Below, piece after piece: positions 6,192-10,928 of a stretch of DNA of 10,928 nt. The DNA lies in the NCBI GenBank assembly GCA_021807975.1, contig JAKBCJ010000125.1, positions 1 through 10,928 of the forward strand, read 5' to 3'. The notes beneath the pieces are model-generated. The model saw nothing but the letters and a program-made list of their open reading frames with translations, searched no databases and was not told where the DNA came from. The DNA is from Pseudomonadota bacterium (lineage in GTDB: Bacteria; Pseudomonadota; Alphaproteobacteria; Acetobacterales; Acetobacteraceae). How positions within the stretch are numbered: the first letter of the stretch is position 1; each line of letters opens with the position of its first letter. The position numbers and the translations under genes are program-made.

Positions 6192-6489
6192 CTTCTCCAC
6201 CCGACGAGCAGCGAGCAGGACGCGCGGTCATGGCTTGTTGGCAAGGTTCCCGGCCTGCGGCGCGGCTCGCCAACTGTTTCGCTTGGCACGTCGTCAAGGA
6301 TCGCGACCAGCGAGCGGTGGCGGCATGTGCCGCGCGCCGAGGTCCGTGGTCCGTTCAGCGGAGATTACCGTTCATGCCGCACTATGCCGTTGGGGCGGGG
6401 TACGTCCGCGGCAGCATACTCGCCGGCATGAAGCGGCCTCCGCCGGCAACACGGCGGCGGCGTGATCTGGCCAATCCATGGTCCGGATA
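6192..6489. other. Region without a convincing gene
   Basis: About 300 bp between the micro-ORF and the end of the CLC gene. All forward frames give Arg/Ala/Pro-rich translations with no recognisable motif and no Shine-Dalgarno, and the reverse strand has no sizeable ORF. The one structure is a 6-bp G+C hairpin, CCGCCG (6440-6445) / CGGCGG (6452-6457), about 35 bp past the CLC stop. It lacks a T-run on the minus strand, so a terminator role is uncertain. With the remnant upstream, the zone looks like decayed coding DNA. Confidence 0.5.
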
Positions 6490-8313
6490 TCAAGTCCTCA
6501 CTTGCACCATCACCTGGCGTCCCAGCGCAAAGGGCGCGGATCGTTCGGTTTCGCTGCGCGTCACCGCCGCCCTGACCTGGAGAATATCCTTGCGGCTGAC
6601 CAAACCGACCAGTCTCCCGGTTTCAGGATCGACCACCGGAATGCGGCCCTGACCGCTCTGCAGCATGACATCGACCACGTGGCTGACGACATCGTTCGGG
6701 TGGACCACCGCCAGCGAGGCATCGGACACGCGATCTTCGAGCATTTCGGTGTCATGCCCGCCCTCCATCCGCCAAAGCAAGGCATCGGCGCGCGTCACCA
6801 AACCCACCGGCCGGCGCGAGCGGTCCACCACCGGATAGACACGATGGCGCCCCTTCCCCAATGTTGCAACGGCCTCGGCAACAGAAGAACCGGAGTCCAG
6901 AACGTCCACATCGCGCACCATGACCTCTGACACGCGCGTAAGCTGATAGGGATCGACGCTGTATTCGCGTGAGATATGCTGCCCGCGGCGGGCGATTTTT
7001 TCCGTCAGGATAGATCGGCGCATGATCAGGACGGTCACCGCGAATGCCGCGACCGATGCCACCAGCAACGGCACCAGCATGCGGAAGTCACCGGTGAGTT
7101 CGATCGCAAACATGGTGCCGGTCAGTGGCGCCCGCATGGTGCCCCCCAACATCGCGGCCATCCCAAGCAGCGCCCAGAATCCGGGGTCGCCGGGCATCAT
7201 AAGCCCAAACAGCCATCCGGCGGCGCCGCCCAGGATCAGCAACGGGGCCAGCACGCCGCCGGAGGTTCCCGACGACAGTGCAACGAGCCAGATTGCCGCC
7301 TTCACCAGCAGGATCGTCAGCACGGCGTGGACAAGGAGGTGGCCGCTCAACAGATCCGCGATGACATCGTAGCCGACGCCCAACGCGCGCGGTTCGATCA
7401 GTCCGCCCAGGCCAACGACGACGCCGCCAATCGCCGGCCACCACATCCAGTGGACGGGAAGGTGTTCAAATGTGTCCTCGATCCCATACAGCAGTTTGGT
7501 CAGCACGCTGGACAGCAGGCCGACGACGATACCGATCGCCACGCAGCCCCCAATGCCCCACCAGGGCAGCGATGGCACGTTGGAAAAGGGAAACAGCGGG
7601 CCGCTGCCAAACAGCATGGGCCGCCAGCAGATCGCCGTGACGGCGGCAACGACCACAGGGATGAAGCTGCGCGGGCGCCATTCGAAAAGCAGCAATTCCA
7701 CCGCCAGCAGAACGGCGGCGACCGGAGTGCCGAAAATTCCGGTCATACCGGCGGCGGCGCCCGCTACCAGAAGGGTTTTCCGCTCCGCCGCGCTGAGGTG
7801 GAAGAACTGCGCGAACAAGGAGCCGATGGCGCCGCCGGTCATGATGATCGGGCCTTCAGCGCCGAACGGGCCGCCCGTACCGATCGAGATCGCCGACGAC
7901 AGCGGCTTCAAAACAGCCACCTTGACGGACATGCGGCTGCCGCCGATCAAGATTGCCTCGATCGCTTCAGGGATACCGTGGCCGCGAATCTTCTCGGAAC
8001 CGAACCTGGCCATGCAGCCGATGACGAGGCCGCCCAGAATGGGGGCCGCGACCATCCACGGCGTCCGTGCCGCACTGGCCATGATGGCCGGCACGGTGGA
8101 GAACGCGCCAAACCACACGACGTTGGTGACGAGCGCGATCAACTTGACCAGCACCAAGGCCGCGAACGCGCCACCGGAGCCAACAATCAGTGCCATGCCG
8201 GCCAGCACCAGCAGACGGGGATCGGAGGTAAAGTCGGCCAGATGGCGAACCCGCTCCTTCGACCCCGGGCCTGCGCCACCCGGGGTATTGTTTGTTGTCG
8301 TGCGACCGGCCAT
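6490..8313 (-). CDS. CLC-family chloride channel/transporter with C-terminal CBS pair
   Basis: 607 residues from ATG 8313. The CLC membrane domain covers about residues 30-430: G-H-G-I-P-E at 111-116 (the GSGIP anion-site position), G-A-E-G-P at 151-155 with gating Glu153, G-I-F-G-T-P at 192-197, and S-S-G-T-S-G-G-V-L-A-P at 347-357. Two CBS domains follow (about 464-515 and 525-582), which in relatives bind nucleotides and modulate transport. The position equal to E. coli ClC Glu203 is Leu207, while the preceding Glu206 is kept. ATG 8313 is preferred over in-frame ATGs at 8343 and 8385: it has AGAGG just upstream, the other two have no Shine-Dalgarno, and the predicted promoter at 8341-8369 would leave them at or before transcription start. 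It moves chloride or similar anions across the inner membrane. It is divergent from a MarR regulator that probably controls it. Confidence 0.93.
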   Translation of the reverse strand: MAGRTTTNNTPGGAGPGSKERVRHLADFTSDPRLLVLAGMALIVGSGGAFAALVLVKLIALVTNVVWFGAFSTVPAIMASAARTPWMVAAPILGGLVIGCMARFGSEKIRGHGIPEAIEAILIGGSRMSVKVAVLKPLSSAISIGTGGPFGAEGPIIMTGGAIGSLFAQFFHLSAAERKTLLVAGAAAGMTGIFGTPVAAVLLAVELLLFEWRPRSFIPVVVAAVTAICWRPMLFGSGPLFPFSNVPSLPWWGIGGCVAIGIVVGLLSSVLTKLLYGIEDTFEHLPVHWMWWPAIGGVVVGLGGLIEPRALGVGYDVIADLLSGHLLVHAVLTILLVKAAIWLVALSSGTSGGVLAPLLILGGAAGWLFGLMMPGDPGFWALLGMAAMLGGTMRAPLTGTMFAIELTGDFRMLVPLLVASVAAFAVTVLIMRRSILTEKIARRGQHISREYSVDPYQLTRVSEVMVRDVDVLDSGSSVAEAVATLGKGRHRVYPVVDRSRRPVGLVTRADALLWRMEGGHDTEMLEDRVSDASLAVVHPNDVVSHVVDVMLQSGQGRIPVVDPETGRLVGLVSRKDILQVRAAVTRSETERSAPFALGRQVMVQVRT

Positions 8314-8340
8314 TGGCCCCTCTATAAACAGATGCCGGCC

Positions 8341-8369
8341 CATATATATCGTGATACGACATACTTCAA
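8341..8369 (-). promoter_or_regulatory. Candidate promoter of the CLC gene with an internal palindrome
   Basis: On the minus strand, TTGAAG (8369-8364) and TATATG (8346-8341) are 17 bp apart, each matching 4/6 of the -35/-10 consensus; an alternative TATATA lies at 8348-8343 with a 15-bp gap. Transcription would begin near 8334, about 20 nt before ATG 8313. The spacer contains TCGT-GAT-ACGA (8349-8359), and CTTC-AA-GAAG (8364-8373) overlaps the -35, so a bound repressor would block polymerase. Confidence 0.45.
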
Positions 8370-8373
8370 GAAG
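8349..8373. promoter_or_regulatory. Candidate operator palindromes in the CLC-MarR intergenic region
   Basis: Two short dyads lie side by side in the 70-bp gap between the divergent starts: TCGT (8349-8352) / ACGA (8356-8359) with spacer GAT, and CTTC (8364-8367) / GAAG (8370-8373) with spacer AA. MarR proteins are dimers that bind such dyads, often next to their own gene. The arms are only 4 bp, so chance cannot be excluded. Confidence 0.35.
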
Positions 8374-8383
8374 CGACGGGTGC

Positions 8384-8848
8384 ATGGTGATGGATTCAGG
8401 ATCGGGGCGGGATACCGGGCTCCAGCCGTCGCAGTATGCGGCGATCGCGGCGTTCCGGTTGGAACTGCGCCGCTTCCTCGCGTTCAGCGAAGCCGCTGCG
8501 ACGGCGGCGGGTTTACCGCCGCAGCAGCATCAGGCGCTGCTGGCGATCGCGGGCCACACCGGGCCGGAACCGCCGGGCGTCGGCACCATCGCGGAGCAGT
8601 TGCTCATCGCGCCCAACAGCGCGGCGGAGCTGGTACTGAGGATGGTCGGTGCTTCGCTGCTGACGAAAACGCCCTCGCGTCACGACCGCCGGCGGGTGGA
8701 GCTTGCGCTGACCGAACGGGCGGCAGTGCTGTTGCACCAACTGACCGCGGCGCATCTGAATGAACTGGCAAACCTGGAACCGGCATTACGGCGCGCGCTG
8801 GAACGGCTGGAGCGGCCGGGGACCGCCGATCCCGCGGGCAGTGCCTGA
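8384..8848 (+). CDS. MarR-family transcriptional regulator
   Basis: 154 residues from ATG 8384; ATG 8390 is an alternative two codons later. Neither has a strong Shine-Dalgarno. The winged-helix region is about residues 40-110: an L-P-P-Q-Q-H-Q-A-L-L-A-I-A helix (family: x-Q-F/H-x-x-L), T-I-A-E-Q-L as the start of the helix-turn-helix, a recognition-helix stretch S-A-A-E-L-V-L-R-M, and the wing D-R-R-R-V-E-L-A-L-T, which matches the MarR signature D-x-R-x-x-x-L-x-L-T. The ends are helical dimerisation segments (F-R-L-E-L-R-R-F near 22; A-L-R-R-A-L-E-R-L-E near 138). These proteins usually repress a neighbour until a ligand or oxidant releases them. The divergent partner is the CLC gene, so control of anion transport or self-control is inferred. 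It converges with the dioxygenase, 43 bp away. Confidence 0.88.
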   Translation: MVMDSGSGRDTGLQPSQYAAIAAFRLELRRFLAFSEAAATAAGLPPQQHQALLAIAGHTGPEPPGVGTIAEQLLIAPNSAAELVLRMVGASLLTKTPSRHDRRRVELALTERAAVLLHQLTAAHLNELANLEPALRRALERLERPGTADPAGSA

Positions 8849-8891
8849 GGGAACGATACTCATCCAGGGGAACGCGCGAGGCTGGGGCCGG

Positions 8892-9737
8892 CTAGTAAAC
8901 GGCGTTGCCACGGATTTGCGTGCGCCGCATGATCCGGCGAAACGGGCCGGCATCGTGTATGGCCAGGTGCTTGGTGCAGCGGTTGTCCCAAAACGCCACG
9001 GACCCGTTCGCCCACCGGAAGCGGCAGGTGAACTCCGGCCGGTGTCCGTGTTCCAGCAGAAAATCCAGCAGCGGCTTGCTTTCCGCCTCGGTCCAGCCTT
9101 CGAACCCGACGGTGTAGGATCGGTTGACGAACAGCAGTTTCCGGCCGGTTTCCGGATGGGTGCGGACGACGGGATGAACGGAGATCGTTTCGCGCCAGTC
9201 GGCATCCTCCCGCACTTTGGTGGACCGGTGCGCGTTCATCGCGGCTTGCGGACCGGCGACCATGCGGTCGGAGTGTACGGCGCGCAGGGATTCAACAGTG
9301 CGCTTCAAGCCATCGGACAGGCTGTCGTAGGCCAGGTACTGGTTGGCAAACAGCGTATCCCCGCCATAGGGGGGCACCTCGATGGCATAAAGGATCGCAC
9401 CCATCGGCGGTTCGGCTACCATCGTCGTGTCGGTATGCCAGTCCTCGCCGACGATCTTCCTGTCGCCGGGGAGGCGCTTGATATCGAGGACCTGCGGATC
9501 GGCGCTGACGCCGTTGTAGTTGGGGTGGATGAATATCTCCCCGAAGCGGCGGGTGAAGGCTTTGTGCCGGTCCACATCCAAGGATTGGCCGCGAAAGAAG
9601 ATCACGCCGTAGTCCAGAAGCGCCTGCCGGATGGCGGCGATCGTGGTGTCGTCCTGGTCTTCCGCGATATCGACGCCGCCGATTTCCGCACCCAGTGCGC
9701 CGGCGATGGGCAGGACCTCTATGGTGGTATTTTTCAT
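8892..9737 (-). CDS. TauD/TfdA-family 2-oxoglutarate-dependent dioxygenase
   Basis: 281 residues, close to TauD (283). The family uses Fe(II), oxygen and 2-oxoglutarate to hydroxylate and break down small acids such as taurine or alkylsulfonates. The iron triad is His101 and Asp103 (W-H-T-D-T-T) with His257 (W-D-N-R-C-T-K-H). Arg268 in F-R-R-I-M-R-R and Thr128 in G-G-D-T-L-F fit the 2-oxoglutarate contacts, and Arg272 fits TauD Arg270, which binds the substrate anion. The taurine-contact Asn95 of TauD falls on Gly97 here, so taurine need not be the substrate. The start is ATG 9737, with a perfect AAGGAGG (9750-9744) 6 bp upstream; longer versions of the frame lack support. No sulfonate transporter genes are adjacent, and the liv cassette is about 4 kb away. 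Confidence 0.9.
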   Translation of the reverse strand: MKNTTIEVLPIAGALGAEIGGVDIAEDQDDTTIAAIRQALLDYGVIFFRGQSLDVDRHKAFTRRFGEIFIHPNYNGVSADPQVLDIKRLPGDRKIVGEDWHTDTTMVAEPPMGAILYAIEVPPYGGDTLFANQYLAYDSLSDGLKRTVESLRAVHSDRMVAGPQAAMNAHRSTKVREDADWRETISVHPVVRTHPETGRKLLFVNRSYTVGFEGWTEAESKPLLDFLLEHGHRPEFTCRFRWANGSVAFWDNRCTKHLAIHDAGPFRRIMRRTQIRGNAVY

Positions 9738-10014
9738 GGGCCGCCTCCTTGTTGAAGCGACGTTGACGGCGTCCGTCTGGCGGGTCAAGGCCGGGGCGAG
9801 GCAGCGACCGGCGCCGGATATGATCCGCTGCCGCGGGCCGTGAGCCGGTACCGATGGCGCCGTTGGTACCGACCGCGGTGCTGTTCGTGCGGCGAGTTGC
9901 CGGGTGCGGGTGCGGCACCGGCGGTGGCCGGAGGGATCAACAGTTCGCGATAATATTGACCCGGCAACGAGACTTTCACCATCTTTCAGCCGTTCTCCCG
10001 AACGGTATGGGCCG
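9738..10014. other. Divergent intergenic region with a possible small minus-strand ORF
   Basis: This 277-bp gap separates the divergent dioxygenase and exported-protein genes. It contains the 26-bp near-palindrome 9846-9871, an inverted pair TTGAC (9763-9767) / GTCAA (9784-9788), a dyad GGTGC-G-GCACC near 9910-9920, and GATAAT (9949-9954), a possible -10 on the plus strand without a clear -35. A 65-codon minus-strand ORF, 9982 to 9785, starts M-V-K-V-S-L-P-G-Q-Y-Y-R-E-L-L-I-P and has GC-rich third positions, but it has no good Shine-Dalgarno and ends in low-complexity Arg/Pro sequence. I treat it as possible only. Confidence 0.35.
9846..9871. promoter_or_regulatory. 26-bp near-palindrome, candidate operator
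   Basis: The arms CGGTACC (9846-9852) and GGTACCG (9865-9871) are perfect complements around a core with GGCGCC at its centre (9856-9861). Eleven of the 13 half-site positions match. It lies 109 bp upstream of the dioxygenase ATG and 144 bp upstream of the exported protein, so it could serve either. The symmetry and size suit a dimeric regulator; none is encoded next to it. Confidence 0.4.
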
Positions 10015-10575
10015 ATGCCGCGCTTGCTGATCTTTCTTGCCATCGTTCTCTCCACTCCGGCGCTGGCTTCGGGGGATTTCGTCTTGCCCAGCGTGCCGTT
10101 TACCGCCACGGCGGTGCATGAAACCGGGGCGTTCAAAAGCACCGAGACGATTCATTACGACGACGGAAAGCTGCGGATCGACCCCGGGAACGGGTTCAGC
10201 GCCACGATCCTGGACTTCAGGACACAGTCACAGTGCCTGCTGATGGCGAACCACACCTATCTGGTGATGCCTATGGATGCCGAGTTGTTCCGTCGCTACG
10301 TCGCTCAGCCGGTCGAGGACACAGACGCGCGCAAGGTGAAAACCGAACGGATCGAGGGGTTGGAGGCGACGAAATACGCCTTCGGCGAGGACGGGGCGCT
10401 GGATGCGGCCGGCGACTACTGGCTGACCCGGACCGGTGTGATGATCAAGCGTGTCTATGAGGACGGCGTCTATGGCCGCAACGTGCGCCACCTGGAGTAT
10501 CTGACTCATATCCGGTTCGAGGATCAACCGGCGGCACTGTTCGCGGTTCCGGCGGGGTTTACGCCCGCGAAGTGA
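10015..10575 (+). CDS. Exported protein, DUF4412-like
   Basis: 186 residues from ATG 10015. Residues 1-19 are a Sec signal peptide ending P-A-L-A-S, with cleavage near 18-19, so the protein is periplasmic or outer-membrane associated. The mature part looks like a beta-rich fold: an H-Y-D-D-G-K-L-R-I-D strand pair (47-56), I-L-D-F-R-T (65-70), T-Y-L-V-M-P-M (81-87), a modified-seeming central segment, and a closing L-F-A-V-P-A-G-F-T-P (175-184) typical of DUF4412/LolA-like proteins that end in a V-P-x-G-Y/F motif. Function is unknown; a lipid or ligand-binding role is only analogy to LolA. The frame is open upstream to 9904, but without a signal-like start. The stop abuts the proB stop. Confidence 0.7.
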   Translation: MPRLLIFLAIVLSTPALASGDFVLPSVPFTATAVHETGAFKSTETIHYDDGKLRIDPGNGFSATILDFRTQSQCLLMANHTYLVMPMDAELFRRYVAQPVEDTDARKVKTERIEGLEATKYAFGEDGALDAAGDYWLTRTGVMIKRVYEDGVYGRNVRHLEYLTHIRFEDQPAALFAVPAGFTPAK

Positions 10576-10928
10576 TCAGCCCAGCACCAGGTCGTCGCGA
10601 TGGACGATCTCATCGCGGCCGCGCCAGCCCAGGATCGCCTCGATCTGGTCGGACCGGTGGCCGGCGATGCGTTCGGCGTCGGCGCTGGCATAGGCGGACA
10701 GGCCGCGCCCAAGGGTAGCGCCGTCCGGCCCGGCGATGGTGACGGCATCGCCGCGGTCGAAACTGCCTTCGACCGAGGTTATGCCGGCGGGCAGCAGGGA
10801 CCGGCCGCTGGCCAAGGCCTTGGCGGCGCCGGCATCCACCGTCAGCACGCCCAGCGCGGACAGCGAACCGGCGATCCAGCGCTTGCGGGCGGTGCGGCCC
10901 TCGGGTGCCGGCAGGAACCAGGTGCAGC
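10576..10928 (-). CDS. proB: Glutamate 5-kinase, C-terminal part (5' end outside the window)
   Basis: The last 117 or so residues of ProB, which phosphorylates glutamate in the first step of proline synthesis. The fragment opens W-F-L-P-A-P-E, then R-K-R-W-I-A-G-S-L, a block joining the kinase domain to the C-terminal PUA domain. PUA marks follow: L-T-V-D-A-G-A-A-K-A-L, S-L-L-P-A-G-I, F-x-R-G-D-A-V, G-R-G-L-S-A-Y and the closing I-L-G-W-R-G-R-D-E-I-V-H-R-D-D-L-V-L. The frame stays open across the right edge, so the ATG is beyond 10928. An internal Met near 10848 is not the start. The stop codon (complement of TCA 10576-10578) directly touches the stop of the convergent gene. Confidence 0.93.
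   Translation of the reverse strand, partial: CTWFLPAPEGRTARKRWIAGSLSALGVLTVDAGAAKALASGRSLLPAGITSVEGSFDRGDAVTIAGPDGATLGRGLSAYASADAERIAGHRSDQIEAILGWRGRDEIVHRDDLVLG

Noticed and set aside
5978..6652. Continuation of the NTF2 remnant frame to 6652
   Set aside because: Similarity ends near 5977; beyond that the residues are Arg/Pro-rich and the frame enters the CLC gene antisense. It is chance openness in high-GC DNA.
8281..8383. Fluoride riboswitch or CLC-F type transporter
   Set aside because: The leader from the predicted start to ATG 8313 is only about 20 nt, too short for a riboswitch. The CBS domains and G-A-E-G-P motif do not fit the fluoride-specific clade.
6976..8763. 595-codon plus-strand frame across the CLC gene
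   Set aside because: It is antisense to the CLC coding region and rich in Gln/Arg/His/Asp without motifs. It runs on out of frame through the MarR gene.

Overview
The window (about 10.9 kb) is high-GC bacterial chromosome, best matched by an alphaproteobacterium, plausibly Rhodospirillales/Acetobacteraceae. That placement rests on GC-rich third codon positions, the type of ProB C-terminus and the kinds of genes present; no rRNA or other taxonomic marker is visible. There is no tRNA, rRNA, CRISPR array, integrase, transposase or phage gene.

Layout: (1) The 3' end of a nucleoside 2-deoxyribosyltransferase-like gene (+) runs to 380 and converges with a TPR/SPOR lipoprotein gene (-, 390-1568) that carries a 9-bp in-frame tandem repeat. 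(2) A 117-bp divergent gap leads into a tight four-gene branched-chain amino acid-type ABC transporter operon, livH-livM-livG-livF (+, 1686-4949), with overlapping or nearly touching genes and no substrate-binding protein. (3) An A+T-rich stretch (4950-5277) holds a terminator-like hairpin, a 46-bp inverted repeat, a candidate promoter and a second hairpin. (4) A small exported orphan protein (5278-5577) is followed by a decayed gene zone (about 5574-6489) with the remains of an NTF2/SnoaL-like protein and a 30-residue single-membrane-segment ORF with a perfect Shine-Dalgarno. (5) A CLC chloride channel/transporter with paired CBS domains (-, 6490-8313) is divergent from a MarR-family regulator (+, 8384-8848); the promoter between them carries palindromes. 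(6) A TauD/TfdA-type 2-oxoglutarate dioxygenase (-, 8892-9737), a 277-bp gap with a 26-bp near-palindrome, an exported DUF4412-like protein (+, 10015-10575), and the C-terminal part of glutamate 5-kinase proB (-, running off the right edge).

How the genes work together: the liv genes form one complete membrane and ATPase module that must borrow a binding protein from elsewhere. The MarR gene is placed to control the CLC gene, itself or both. The other genes look like independent transcription units. I did not find a clearly new multi-gene system. The most unusual items are the micro-ORF at 6099-6191, the CLC lacking the internal proton glutamate, the structured A+T-rich leader before the orphan secreted protein, and the two palindromic operator candidates.
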